Positions 21,634 through 34,934 of a stretch of DNA of 64,000 nucleotides are shown here, piece after piece. Source of the DNA: Isochrysis galbana (Eukaryota; Haptophyta; Isochrysidales; Isochrysidaceae). Location: assembly GCA_018136815.1 (NCBI GenBank), contig CM030936.1:1471694-1535693 (forward strand). Direction: 5' to 3'. A program made the position numbers and the translations under genes. Position 1 is the stretch's first letter, and every line of letters starts with the position of its first letter. A model generated the notes under the pieces. The model was not told the origin of the DNA. It did no database searches and saw only the letters and a list, made by a program, of their open reading frames with translations.

Positions 21634-23180
21634 GCAAGCGGACAGCAATTGCAATGGCGGCGGTCGAGCGTGCTTTTACGCATGCAGGGCGGCTGCCACG
21701 ATGACTTGGAGGTTGAAGGCAGGCCAGTCCGATGACACGCTAGAGCACTGCCTTCTAGCTAGTAGGAATGCGGAGTGAGTCTGAGTATGTGTGAGTTCCC
21801 TTTCCCTTTGCCTCCGCCGTGTTGAAAACGGTGTTGCGCGCGCGCAGCGCGCCTTTCGCTCTGAGCGTATATGCGCGTGCGCGTGCGTGTGAGTGGCTCC
21901 GCGCACCTAATAAAAGCTTAATATTAGCTTTGCCGCCCACAGCTATCTAGATAGATACTAATAGTGGCTCAGCACTATCTAGATAGATATAGATAGTGCT
22001 TTTTGAAAGTAGATAGTCTAATATCTAGATAGTTGTCTAACATCTAACATGTTCATGTTCACAGCCGTCGCATGAATGATGCCTCCGAAAATGCTTGCCG
22101 AGACATCGATGCCCTGGCGTATGGCTTCGCGGAGCATTTCGGCGTGCTAAGCCTTGCTGCGCTGCGCCGGTAGCCGACGATCTCGGGCTCGCAGGTGTTG
22201 TTGAAGCTCCGGCTTCTTGAGCTTCGCCACGTCCACCTCCACCTCCACCTCCACCTCCAGGAGGCCCCCCATCTATCTATCTGCATCACCATCTCGTCGA
22301 TCAGGGACTGCAGGTCCCCTTCATCGGCGCCCCCCCCATCCTGCGCCGCCCACCCGGAGACACAGGAGGAAGGGGGGAAACGATCACCGGGGGAGGGGGG
22401 GGCACCGGACCATATCTAAGCCCTTCACCCCCATATCCATATCCCTATCGATCCCCCTAGTAGTGCATAGGGGGCAGGGGGAGTCGCCTGATGGGGGGGG
22501 GGGGGGGGGAGGGGAAGGGACGGGGGAGTGGGTAGTAGAACGTTTGCTGCGTGAAAAAGTAGTGGGTCCACGGCCGCGTGTGCGGTGAGAACATCAAAAG
22601 GTTTCGTAGTAATTTATATATTTTTACAGGCTGAGGCGGCTAGTGATTTCATAGCTACTAGTAATACTCTTCGCATAGGTCCCAACCGATATGTGCAGCC
22701 ACGCAGCCACTCTCTCTGGTTTCTTGCCTCTGGGTCGACCTTGGTTGGTGGTTGGCAGCTGGAGGGGGGGGGGGGGGGCATGCCCATCATGTCATATGTG
22801 GAGCGATATGTGTAGAAGATGAGAGAAGAGTCCTTTGTCGTTGAAGGAGCCGCGTGTCTTCTAATGGAAATTGGGCCGGAAGAGCGTAAGCCTTCCACGC
22901 CTGTGGGTTGTGGGCAAAAAAAGCCCACCAACTCTTCGTCACTCTTCCTTCATGTCAAGGGACCAAGATGAACAGACCATGATGTGTGCGAACGCACGAG
23001 GGCCCCGGCAGATACAGCCACGCCCGCGATCGCCAAAGCGCTTCAACAGTGTGCATCAAACTGCCCAGCGTGTGCAGGGCATTGGTGGCAGCGGACGAGC
23101 TGCTTGATTTCTCAACGGCACAGGTTGACAGGGGGGGGGGAGGTCGCGACGGGTGCCACGTTGGTGGCCGACCCGCCCGC
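21634..23180. other. Intergenic, low-complexity
   Basis: No gene is recognised. It contains the second TATCTAGATAGATA palindromic repeat (about 21950-22007), a CCACCT repeat at about 22225-22260, and G-homopolymers at about 22493-22510 and 22765-22779. It ends at the 3' side of the phosphoglucomutase gene. Confidence 0.4.
21950..22007 (+). repeat. Palindromic dispersed repeat, copy 2
   Basis: This copies 20331-20392 (TATCTAGATAGATACTAATA, GTGGCTCAGCAC, then a diverged second arm). It lies 316 bp beyond the right target duplication of the hAT element. Confidence 0.7.
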
Positions 23181-25332
<2,152 letters not shown>

Positions 25333-25377
25333 TCAGGGCTTCTTGAGAAGAGGAGCCAGTAAGAGGGAGTCGAGGAG

Positions 25378-25413
25378 GGGGGAGAGAGAGAAAGAGAAGA
25401 GAGAGAAGAGAGA

Positions 25414-25450
<37 letters not shown>

Positions 25451-25508
25451 AGGGAGGGAGAGAGAGGGGGAGAGAGAGGGAGAGAGAGACGAGAGGGAGG
25501 GAGGGAGG

Positions 25509-25552
<44 letters not shown>

Positions 25553-25556
25553 GAGG

Positions 25557-25592
<36 letters not shown>
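25378..25592 (+). repeat. GA/GGGA microsatellite
   Basis: About 215 nt of GA and GGGA repeats lie in the divergent promoter region between phosphoglucomutase and the SNF2-like gene. Confidence 0.95.
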
Positions 25593-25593
<1 letters not shown>

Positions 25594-26109
25594 AGGGAGG
25601 GAGGGAGAGGAATCTTGCCGACGCCGAGCTGAGCAGCGAGATTCTCTCCTTCTTTTATCTTTTATCTCCATGTGCCAGGCATCGCTTTCGGTTGGAATTG
25701 TACATCATAGAGTAGTACACCTTTTACTCTGTAGATTTCACAGTGCTCATGATTCTCCGAGTCTCCAGAACCAGAACAAGAGTCCATCAAGAGTGTGTAC
25801 TTTACTAGTACGATCCAGATTCAGATGAGGCAGCCACAGGGTAGCGTCGGGGCGTCTCATGCAGGGGGGTTATGTCGAGGATCAAGGGCCCCTCTTTGCC
25901 TCTCCCCGCTCCAGCGCTCCAGCCAGATCCAGAACCAGAATTTCGAAATTGTATTATCCATCCGAGTTTCCGAGTCAAGCCCCCCGAGTCTAGAGTCTAC
26001 GAGTCAATTCAAGCCAAAGCACGCGCCTATATAGCCGCCAGCCGCCTTCTACGAGCCCATATGCCTCCTTCCTCATTTTTGCGCCCTCCGCTCGTCGTTT
26101 GCGATCCCC

Positions 26110-26139
26110 AATTTTGGCGCTTCGGCAGTAAGGAGTTAA
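26110..26139 (+). promoter_or_regulatory. 30-bp conserved upstream motif, copy 2 (E2F-like core)
   Basis: This is an exact 30-base match to 19637-19666 in inverse orientation, so both copies point toward their downstream gene. It carries the TTTTGGCGC core. Identity drops immediately outside the block on both sides. Confidence 0.45.
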
Positions 26140-26246
26140 TATGACTACCGAGGGAGCCGGTGGTCGGCTCGTCTTCGTAACACTCCTTTTTTTATCTGGG
26201 GCGCTCCCCTCCTTTTTTATCTACGGCTCTCCCAATTCCAATTCGA

Positions 26247-27950
26247 ATGTGGGCCGATGGACTGTCGGGCTGTTCGGCCGACGAGTGCCGCGAGCTCGCC
26301 CGCCGGCTGGTGCGCGAGGTGCTCGAGGGCGAGAGCGGGGTGGATGCACGGCTAAGCACCACCGAGCTTCGTCAAGCCTCGTGCTGGGCGCAGGAACTGC
26401 TTGTGGAGGAGGAAGAGCGGCGTCACAACATCCCGGAGGCGCTCGGGCAAAGTGAGACTGAGCCGCTGGTGTGCGGCTCACAGGCGGGCCAGCCTGCAGG
26501 GCCGCGTCCTGTGCCGGGACCCACTAGTCAGCGAGCCGGTGTGTGTGCCTCGCCGCATCTACGAGAGCCGCTACAGCCGCTTGTGGAAGTCACGCCCAGG
26601 ACCTGCAGAAGGAACACATGCAACGGCCTCAACGCGAATCGGTCTCTGCTGACACACAGCATGAGGGGTGATCCGTGTGCGCTACGCCCTAAGAAAGAAG
26701 AAACATTTCTAGGTGAGACGTCTATAATACCGATTGAGCCAGCAAGCGACAATGCCACTAGCGATCCGGCTGCATTGATGAGTGACCACATCAGTGAGGG
26801 CCTGTGCTCCAGAAGTCCCGTGGAGCGCAATCCGACTCGCCAGCAGCACGGCACTACTAGTCTGAACAGCCTCACTCAGCAAAGTGAAGTTAGCGACCAG
26901 GCTACAGACCTTATCGACGACATTGAGGAGAGTCCGTGCGCCAGAGGCCTCAGGAGGCGCAGTCCGACTCGCCAGCACCACAGGTCGTGCGACATGAGCA
27001 GGCTCATGGGACAGTTGGATCTCGAAGGTGTAGGCCAATGCACCGCCATCGACGGGCTCGCAGAGGCGTGCTCTCCCTCACGTGAGCGAGTTCAGGCTTG
27101 GCTTAGCTTACGTGATTCGAACACGGCTCTAGAACAACTGTCCCCAGCCATGCCCGTGGGGGGGCTTGATGGCAAATCCACCTCTGACTCCGAATCTACC
27201 TCTGACTCGGATAACGGAACCTCGATTGCTCTTCCCCGTGGAGGAATCCTATTCTCTACGCCCACATTCAATGCAGAGACCTTCCTCATGGATCGACTCG
27301 CAAAGAGCGAGGGGCGAGAGCTCGTCGGCCCCAGCGACACGCATGCGCCTGACGCAACACGCCATCGACGGGGTCGGCCGAACAGCACACTCATCATTTG
27401 CGCAGCTTCGCATATCGACGCACTTTCGGCCGAGTTACGCCGCCGCCTCGTGCGCCATGCGTCGCACACGTCCAAACGCAAGCTATCTATCACTGAGCTC
27501 TCGCGTGACGCGATAGTCCTCACGACGTATGGGATGCTCAATGCTAGAGATTGTCTGCAACCGGCGCTGGCGGCCCTCTCCGTTGCGGAGGACGACTGGA
27601 GGATCAAACCGACCAGCTTGCGAGCCTTGAGTCAGACCCAGGAGATGAGGTCTCGCTTGCACACGCGGATATGGGATCAGCTCATCCTGCTCGACGCCGA
27701 GTGCTTGTCAAACTCGACCAGCCAGCGCACCTGCGCTGTGTCGGCACTATACGCTGAGTGCCGTTGGGCGGTGGCCGGCGAGGCCTGCATTGGGCGACGA
27801 GCTCTCGCGCGCACACTTAGTGTCATACTGTGTGGAGGCAATCGTCATGCGATCACGTCGTGTGAGCGCTCATGGCCGCTCGTCCGGCTCAAGTTGGTGT
27901 ACAATTGGGATGCGACATTTGATCTGGAGTCCGCGGAAAGCGTCCACTGA
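26247..27950 (+). CDS. Degenerate SNF2-like ATPase-derived protein, 567 aa
   Basis: The ORF is continuous from ATG 26247 to TGA 27950. Residues about 375-520 align by motif order with the first RecA-like lobe of SNF2/RAD5-type helicases. The landmarks are STLIICAASHIDALSAELRR (motif Ia-like), DAIVLTTYGML (Ib-like), then WDQLILLDAECLSNSTSQRT (motif II region) and RWAVAGEACIG (motif III, usually ALTGTP). The DEAH box reads DAEC, the TGTP of motif III is AGEA, no Walker A sequence precedes Ia, and the second lobe is absent. ATP hydrolysis is therefore very unlikely. The N-terminal 370 residues are Ser/Arg/Pro-rich with the repeated phrase RSPVERNPTRQ/RRSPTRQHH. It may be a catalytically dead regulator or an old pseudogene whose frame survived. 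A 30-bp E2F-like motif lies upstream. Confidence 0.7.
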   Translation: MWADGLSGCSADECRELARRLVREVLEGESGVDARLSTTELRQASCWAQELLVEEEERRHNIPEALGQSETEPLVCGSQAGQPAGPRPVPGPTSQRAGVCASPHLREPLQPLVEVTPRTCRRNTCNGLNANRSLLTHSMRGDPCALRPKKEETFLGETSIIPIEPASDNATSDPAALMSDHISEGLCSRSPVERNPTRQQHGTTSLNSLTQQSEVSDQATDLIDDIEESPCARGLRRRSPTRQHHRSCDMSRLMGQLDLEGVGQCTAIDGLAEACSPSRERVQAWLSLRDSNTALEQLSPAMPVGGLDGKSTSDSESTSDSDNGTSIALPRGGILFSTPTFNAETFLMDRLAKSEGRELVGPSDTHAPDATRHRRGRPNSTLIICAASHIDALSAELRRRLVRHASHTSKRKLSITELSRDAIVLTTYGMLNARDCLQPALAALSVAEDDWRIKPTSLRALSQTQEMRSRLHTRIWDQLILLDAECLSNSTSQRTCAVSALYAECRWAVAGEACIGRRALARTLSVILCGGNRHAITSCERSWPLVRLKLVYNWDATFDLESAESVH

Positions 27951-28657
27951 TGTCGGTCCCTAGCCAAGTGAACACAACATCCGCCTTCCTCGTACAGGTG
28001 TCAAGAAACTACGCGTAGGGAGATAAGTATTAAGATGGAAAGGCTAGTTGACCGTCGAGACACAAGTAATCGCCTAGTCGTCGCATGTCACACGATGGAT
28101 ATTTCTCTATTGTCATATTGTCATTGGCCTCGGTGATCAAAGGACAAAGGAGCTTCCTAACCTTTCCCCACAGTTATGAACACCTAGCTTGTGCAGCCTA
28201 CAACCATTCCCTCTCTCATCCCCTGAGCCCGCCGCCCCTGAGCAAAACCTGGAAGGGGAAAACGACGAATACTCGCTAAAACTTTACTTAGAGGGAGTGT
28301 TGTTCACTAAATGCTGTTGAGTATGAATAGTATTCTGAATACAAAGGAGTAGCTCTAAAGTACTCCTAGGAGTAGAGTGTACACTGCACTCGTATGGATG
28401 CCACTAAAATACTCGTAGGAGTATTGTACTGTACTGGATGGATGCCACACATGGTGGTGCAGGACGACAGCCCTGCTGGCTTGCTGCTCCCTCCCCGCTC
28501 CCCGCCCCCCGCCCTCTCCGCCTCCCACTCGCTTTCTTTACCCTTTAGTTTAGTCATTATAGTACTCACCACCTGACTGTCCTCTCGTCCTCTCCGTCTC
28601 TCTCTCTCTCTCTCTCTTCTCGTGGGAGAGCAACAACCTGAAACGGTTTTTTGTGCG

Positions 28658-28725
<68 letters not shown>

Positions 28726-28927
28726 CCTCTCCCTCTCTCCCTCTCTCTCCCTCTCTCTCTCTCTCAGCCCCCCCCCCCCCCCTTTCTTCCTCTACAATAC
28801 TCGGGCCCCCTGCCACCCCTTCTGCCGCTCTCCTGATCCCTCGCTTTCCATCCCCCCACACCCACCCACCCCCTTTTCCTTCTCCACCCCTCCGTCCCCG
28901 TCCCGCCAGAGGGCACACTGAGAGTCG
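27951..28927. other. Intergenic with CT microsatellite
   Basis: No gene is seen. CT repeats run from about 28600 to 28766, followed by a C homopolymer (about 28770-28782), ending about 150 nt before the next ATG. Short related phrases with ACTC-TAGGAGTA recur between 28355 and 28430. Confidence 0.5.
28600..28782 (+). repeat. CT microsatellite with terminal poly-C
   Basis: CT and CCCT repeats end in about 14 C, about 145 nt before the ATG at 28928. The structure (CT array then C run) resembles the array at 11078-11465. Confidence 0.95.
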
Positions 28928-30070
28928 ATGCCCTTCCGAAGGTACGGTGGGATGAATGACACGCTCGCGTGGGAGCAGAGGATCCGGATGGAGCACACAC
29001 GCAGCTTCGGCGTGCCCAAGGCGGCGCACGCGGCTGCCGCGGGCGTTCCGATGCAGCCCAACGTGGCGGGCGGTGCGGTTCAGCCGAGGCAGAGGGACTG
29101 GTCCGCCTCAGTTCCTGCCTGGAGCCACCTCTACAGCAGAGGGCTGTACACGCTCGCTCCGGGCATTGACGTGCAGCCGCTTGCGCAGACGCGCCCGCTC
29201 GGCCCGCCTGCAGGTGCGCCTCATCGCGGTGGTCGTGATGGCAACATCTTGCAGCGGATTCGGAAGGAGGAGCGTGCGGCGATCCGATCAAACGCGTCGC
29301 TTGACGTGCTCTACCACAAACTGGAGGCTGAAGAGCATGTCACGCAGGAGGAGATTGATCGGGCAGAGCGCAAGGCGCGCGACTTCCCGCGGCTTGACAC
29401 GAGAGAAGATATATTCCCTGGGATGCGGAAGGGAAGACATCACTTGCACGACCGGTCGTTGGTGGGGTTCGAGGGGCTAGCGTTGAGCGGCGATGTGCTG
29501 CTGCGATCCAAGGCGCAACGCGAGGCGGAGGCAAGCGCGAAGCAGGACAAGCCGCAGGAGGAAGCCGTCGAAATGGCGCTTCCGGGGCCGGATCCGCGCG
29601 CTTTTGCCAAGGAGGAGCGTCGCGCGCAGATCCGGGAGCTCAAGGCGCAACTTCGAGCAGAGCGGCTAGCGCGATCAAAACTTGAGGATAAAGTATCAGC
29701 CGTTACCCGAAAATCCACAGTGGAACCCACAAGGCCTCGGACAGCCGCATCGGCGGCAGATCTGCGTAGCTTGACGGTGGCGCCAGGGGGTCCGAGCTGG
29801 AACGACTCCGAGATGAGCAAGCAGGCCACGTGCCACCGCAACATGTTCTCGAGCGAGGCATGGCGCATGGCAGGCAGTCCCCCTTACCAACGCCCCCCAC
29901 GTGGTCGAGGCATGACACCGTCCCTGAGTGCTCCGAGCTTTGGTGGCCTTGCTGCTCCGGCTTGGACCTTACGCCACTCACCGCAGGTGCTGCACCTCGC
30001 GTCGCCAACAAGGTTACAACGGCCAGCGAGCAGTGCGATATTTGTCGGACGAGACAAGCGGAACTTGTGA
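28928..30070 (+). CDS. Unrecognised basic protein with coiled coil, 380 aa
   Basis: The ORF opens with MPFRRYGGMNDTLAWEQRIR and closes at TGA 30070. Residues about 95-140 are charged and helical (RIRKEERAAIRSNASLDVLY). A conserved-looking segment follows at about 160-185 (DIFPGMRKGRHHLHDRSLVG). A coiled coil (REAEASAKQDKPQEE, then KEERRAQIRELKAQLRAERL) covers about 195-255, and the tail is Pro/Ser/Arg-rich. I recognise no family. The sequence at the stop (AACTT-GTGAGT) would also make a strong splice donor, so the true 3' end may lie further downstream. A CT microsatellite precedes it, as for other host genes here. Confidence 0.65.
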   Translation: MPFRRYGGMNDTLAWEQRIRMEHTRSFGVPKAAHAAAAGVPMQPNVAGGAVQPRQRDWSASVPAWSHLYSRGLYTLAPGIDVQPLAQTRPLGPPAGAPHRGGRDGNILQRIRKEERAAIRSNASLDVLYHKLEAEEHVTQEEIDRAERKARDFPRLDTREDIFPGMRKGRHHLHDRSLVGFEGLALSGDVLLRSKAQREAEASAKQDKPQEEAVEMALPGPDPRAFAKEERRAQIRELKAQLRAERLARSKLEDKVSAVTRKSTVEPTRPRTAASAADLRSLTVAPGGPSWNDSEMSKQATCHRNMFSSEAWRMAGSPPYQRPPRGRGMTPSLSAPSFGGLAAPAWTLRHSPQVLHLASPTRLQRPASSAIFVGRDKRNL

Positions 30071-30523
30071 GTTTGCGCATACAAGGAGTCATTCATTTTG
30101 TGCCCACCGCCACTACTACCTTGGAATCATCAATGTGAGTCTGCCGTGGGAACCTAGGATGTGTGCGAAAGCCCGTTCACGGGACATGTGTTGTATTTAG
30201 TGAAATGGTCGGGGTTCGGGGGGGTTTAAGTGCTAGGGGAGCATACACTTTTCGGATAGATTGGGGCATTGCTGTAAAAATAAAATGCAGTCTCAAACCC
30301 AAACCTTTCCAAACCAAAAGGTGCACACAACTTGAGGTGTGAGGTGCTGTCCCTTTTTTACCCGCCCCACTACCTAGTCACTACCTAGACGTAGCGACCT
30401 GACCAGCAATTTTCGACGATCGGAGGGGCAGTGACCACTTGCCATTCTTAATCATTTTTGCGCCACCCTCGCCCTCGAGCCCGGATGGGACAATAGGCTT
30501 CTAATAGGTTCTACTAAGACTAA

Positions 30524-31075
30524 GAGGTCAGTTAAAAACTATTGTTATAGTTTGAACTATGGAGCGTGCCGCGACCGCTCCCGAGCCCCAGGCGACCCTC
30601 GCCACCGCGCCCCACCTGGGACGCCCCATGCCGCCCGAGGCGGCTCGTCAGAAAGCCCTCTCAGAGCCCATCCAACCCATCCAAACCACACCCGCGCAGG
30701 CGCGCGGGGTGGCGAGCACTGGCACCGAACAGGTTGCCACCATGGCTCTGCGTAGCATGCAGGGGGTCTTTGAGACCCCCTCCAACAGTGGGAAACCCTC
30801 CCACCCCAAGAGCACCTCATGTGGGAGGGCAGCTCTGCTGCCCTCCTCATGGTGGAAACCTCTACCATCAGTGCACCCATCATGGGAGGGCACTTCGCAA
30901 CCATCAATCTTCCCTGGAGAGCACCCCATGCCTCTATTTCCCAACTTGTTGACACACTCGTTTTCTTCACCCCACTCTTGTGGGCCACAAGTACCTACAG
31001 CTCAGTGCCCTGCCTTGGGCCCTCTCTCAACACTAGACTCCCTCTCCCACTCCCCCTTCACACCACAACCAACCC
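30524..31075 (+). repeat. Duplicated 5' part of a MERA-type gene, copy 1
   Basis: About 550 bp from AAGACTAAGAGGTCAG to about CCTTCACACCACAACCAACC is repeated at about 31672-32226 with a few percent divergence. It starts with the ATG of a protein reading MERAATAPEPQATLATAPHL but lacks the coiled-coil second exon found in copy 2. A second, 190-bp tandem duplication (CACCCCACTCTTGTGGGCCA) lies inside at about 30945-31135 and 31140-31320. Confidence 0.85.
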
Positions 31076-31671
31076 GCCAAACAGCACGAACCCCCTCACC
31101 CTCTGTTTCAAGCACCAAAAATTTCAACTCAAGACCCATGTTGATACACCTATCGTTTTCACCCCACTCTTGTGGGCCACAAGTACCTACAACTCAGTGC
31201 CCTTTGGGCCCTCTTCCAATACTTGAATCCCTATCCCACTCCCTCTTCCATCTACAACCAACCCAAGAAGCACAAACCCCCTCGTTCTCTGTTTCAAGCA
31301 CCAATAATTTCGACTCAAGACAAGAGGGAGGACATGTCTTGAGGCGGCGTCGCTGCCCATGCCTAGCGCAAGGGTATAGCGCCCCCACTCAGACATCTCC
31401 TTCCCCACAGCTCCTCTCTGAGGAGTTGCTCCTCTCCCTCCCATTAGGCCCCCTTGCCTGCGAGACCAGAACAGGATCCTGGCGTAGGGGGCTGTCTGAG
31501 TGTGGAGGGAGGGGCGCTCTGGCTAGCGCAGGTAGAAAGCTAGTGAGGAGCTGGGTGGCATAAGGGGGGAAGGGTGCTTGCGCTTGCCGCGGCAGGGTGT
31601 CCTGTCTTGAGTGAGCGCTAGTCCCGTTCCTTTGCCGCGCCGCGACCCATAAAAATTTGTTAAAAATAAAA

Positions 31672-32226
31672 TAAGACTAAGAGGTCAGATGAACTATTGT
31701 TATAGTTTGAACTATGGAGCGTGCCGCGACCGCTCCCGAGCCCCAGGCGACCCTCGCCACCGCGCCCCACCTGGGACGCCCCACGCCGCCCGAGGCGGCT
31801 CGTCAGAAAGCCCTCTCAGAGCCCATCCAACCCATCCAAACCACACCCGCGCAAGCGCGCGGGGTGGCGAGCACTGGCACCGAACAGGTTGCCACCATGG
31901 CTCTGCGCATCATGCAGGGGGTCTTTGAGGCCCCCTCCTACAGTGGGAAACCCTCCCACCCCAAGAGCACCTCATGTGGGAGGGTAGCTCAGCTGCCCTC
32001 CCCATGGTGGAAACCTCTACCATCAGTGCACCCAACATGGGAGGGCACTTCACAACCATCAACCCCATACGGAGAGCACCCCATGCCTCTGTTTTCCAAC
32101 TTGTTGACACAATTCTCGTCTTCACCCCACTCTTGTGGGCCACTAGTACCAATCACTCAGTGCCCTGCCTTGGGCCCTCTTTCAACACTAGACTCCCTCT
32201 CCCACTCCCCCTTCACACTTCAACCA
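31672..32226 (+). repeat. Duplicated MERA-type segment, copy 2
   Basis: This is the second copy of 30524-31075, starting at AAGACTAAGAGGTCAG. The duplicated block ends just before the acceptor of the coiled-coil exon. Confidence 0.85.
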
Positions 32227-32549
32227 ACCCAAGCGTAGCTTTGCAGGAGGCACTCCAAGCCCGGCGTGGAGAGCAGGCAACGCTAGAAGCCCGCCAGCTC
32301 GCACACAAGATACGCATGGATGAAGCCCAACTCGAGCTCCAACGGGAGGAGAGGGATCGTGCGGCCCGAAGTGAAGAAGAGCGGTCGCGCCGCGAGGAAG
32401 CACGCGCGGAGCGTGATGCCCTTGCTATGCAGAGCACGATGCAGATGCAGAAGATGATGATGGACCAACAAGCTATGTTCATGCAATTCATGCAACAAAT
32501 GATGCCTCTAGCCCGTCCGAACACGAACGGAAACGGAGGAGAAAAATAG
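31714..32549 (+). CDS. Probable transposon-associated coiled-coil protein, two exons
   Basis: Exon 1 (31714-31887) encodes MERAATAPEPQ through STGTEQ. A donor CAG/GTTGCC and an acceptor TTTGCAG at 32246 are both phase 0. They join it to exon 2 (32247-32549), EALQARRGEQATLEARQLAH followed by a strongly charged helix and a Met/Gln-rich end (MMMDQQAMFMQFMQQMM). The spliced product is about 158 aa. Met/Gln-rich coiled-coil tails of this kind occur in proteins accompanying PIF/Harbinger transposases. The convergent transposase gene ends 1.1 kb away, so this may be the element's second gene. No Myb/MADF domain is visible, so the assignment is tentative. Confidence 0.45.
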
Positions 32550-33651
32550 AAGCATCGGAATCGACGGCCTGGTGCCTCTGTAGTCTTCATGTCTGGTCTT
32601 GTTCGTACCTTGGGAGCAACCCTCCGCTAGGTTTGTCGGTTTGTCCTTCATTATTCACTCACGCTTCATGCTGCATGTTTGTGCTCGGTCGAGACTTGGT
32701 GTTGGTGTCCGGGGTTGCCCCTTCTTAGCGTTGGTGTTCGGTCGGGCGTCGTAGTCACCGTGCGAGCGTGCAAGCAGCAAGGGCAGAGCGCATCGTGGAC
32801 ATCCCAGTTGCGAGCGCCTGATAGTTTGTTGACGCCCGCATCACCAGCCAAAAAAAACCTCTTAATGCGCGCGCGACCCTGCAAGTGCAAGCCTAATTTG
32901 CAGCCACGTCCGCTTCCCTTATCACTCCATCCACTCGCTTTGCAGCTCATCCCCTTGTGCTCTACTCAGTTAGGGGCTTTGTGTACGGGGTTTCCGGTGG
33001 CAGGCGGTGTGGGCCGATCCCCGATGGTCTACCTAGTGTCTAGTCCTTCGCTCCCTCTTGCGCCATCTGGCTATCGGCCGCTTAGTGTTTGCTTCTTGTT
33101 GGTCTACATACCGGGCTTTCGGAGTCACATTGTGTACATGGTAGTGAACTCTCGCCCTATGCCGTGCAGGTTCGGCCTAGCCCCCCTCCTTCCCCCCCCC
33201 TCCCCCGCTTGCTCACTCTCCCCCCTCCCCCGCCTCCCCCCTCCGCCCCTCCCCCCCCCTTCCTCTCGGTCCACCTCCAATGACCAATGAGACCGCTTGA
33301 AGAGTCTAGCTCAGTTGGACTTAGTTAGATAGACGTTAGATCAGCTGGAGGCACGTGTGCGGAACGCCTCCCCCCCCCCCCCCCACCTCCGCCCGCCCCG
33401 CCTCCCCCTTGCAGCCAGCCGCCACCCCCCTGTTCCCCCACTTGCTTGCAAGAAGCACGAGCCTTCACACGCCGAAATCCCACATGTTTTACGAGTCACG
33501 AGTCTTCTGAGCAATATCTTAGCCTTCAGGCCAAAGGTTTAAGCTCAGCAGCACGCCTTTTAAAATAAAACCGCTGACCCGATACCACCCATGGCCTCGT
33601 ACAGCAACACAGAGCACACAGCGGCAAACGGAAACAGAAGCGGGCTCGCAA
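32550..33651. other. Gap between convergent mobile-element genes
   Basis: No supported gene is present. C-homopolymers lie at about 33186-33262 and 33371-33384. ORFs here have no recognisable domain. Confidence 0.4.
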
Positions 33652-34934
33652 TTAAAAAGGACCGCCAGCCATGTATGCCTCCAGAGGTGGCGGCTCCATC
33701 CCGAACTTACTACTCACAATGCTACCATACAAGCAAGTGTGCATGTTTGTAAGCATGTTGGCAACACGAAGGTAAGCGCCGACATCACGACGCAGAAGTT
33801 GTTGCCCGCGCCCTAGGTCGAACCAAGGCCACAGGTTAGCCACCTTTCCGAAGCCCCACTCGGCGCTGACACGGAAGGGGCTCATTACGCTGTTGAAGAA
33901 AGCCTGCCATCCAATGAGATGTCCCCGGTACATTCTATAGAGGTAAGCGGACATGGGGTATGCCGAGTCGCCATTCAAGCAATAAATACGGCCAGAAGAC
34001 GCACAACACAGTTGCATGACCTGCAGCAAGCCGGACATGTGCAGAACGAAGGAATCGTGTCGTGAACCGTGCACTGGGCCATAGGCCCAGGGCTGCATGC
34101 CATTTGGAAACACAACTCCTTGAACTTTCACGCCATGACACCGTTTATGGCCCGAGAAGTAAATGCCCTGTGAACGCACAGGTCGTGCAACCGGCCACAA
34201 CTTGCCATCTATGAAACCAATCATGTTAGACACGGGCACCCCTGCAGACGCAAGCGAGGCGGCAAACGCAGGGAAGCAGGGGGTGAAGGCAGAGAAGCCG
34301 CGGGAATCTAGGAGATGAGGGAAGGTGAGGTGAATGTGTTGGATCACAGCATGGTGTGCTGCCGAAATGGCTGCCTCGCTTCGTCCTGTCTCCCAAGCGA
34401 GAGAGGCTGCAGCTCCTACAACAAGCACAGGGTGCAAGAGGTTAAATGCATGCGAAAAAAAACAGAAAGGAAAACGGCGTTTCGTTGGTGACCGCCTCCC
34501 GCGGTCTCACCGGGAGTTCGAAAGCGCCGGAGGGTGATGAGTGCTGCCTCTTCGCCGCGCATTACGTATCCACCGCGCAGACGCATACCAGGCGGCAGGC
34601 GCAGCGCGGAGATGAAGCGTCGGAGATCCGGAAGACGCACGCCAAAGCGCACATACACATCCCTTGCGAACACATCTTCGCCTACGCCCGACTCCGCCGC
34701 CTCGCGCTCCAGTCGAGCGACCGAAAGGCGCTTGGGGCCAATGCGCGTCTTCATTGAGCGACCGAGGGGGTCAGCAGCAACGGCAAGGAGGACGACCTCC
34801 TCGCCGTCGTCGCTTTCGGCGGATGAGCTCTCGAGGAGCTCATCCCACTGTCGATCCTCGTCCGCTGCGATTCCTAGCGCGAGCGCCAGTTCGGCGTCCT
34901 CCAGCTCCCGCGCCGTGAAGGGGCGGGTAGGCAT
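33652..34934 (-). mobile_element. PIF/Harbinger-type DDE transposase, 2 exons, 395 aa
   Basis: Exons 34934-34511 and 34415-33652 are joined by a 95-nt GT-AG intron in phase 1, giving 395 aa from MPTRPFTARELEDAEL. An in-frame ATG at 35030 would add 32 residues. The N-terminal part has RLPPGMRLRGGYVMRGEEAA and LITLRRFRTPG, matching the helical region before the catalytic core of DDE_Tnp_4 proteins. The catalytic residues are legible: first Asp in NMIGFIDGKLWPVARP, second Asp in YGPVHGSRHDSFV, and Glu in RVSAEWGFGKV. NGDSAYPM fits the family's GD-YP block. The frame is intact, so the transposase could be functional. I could not identify the terminal inverted repeats or a 3-bp target duplication. 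It mobilises its own element by cut-and-paste. Confidence 0.88.

Noticed and set aside
30559-31563. 334-codon ORF as an independent gene
   Set aside because: Most of it is probably intronic or repeat sequence beyond the -EQ donor; its body is a tandem duplication without the coiled-coil exon.
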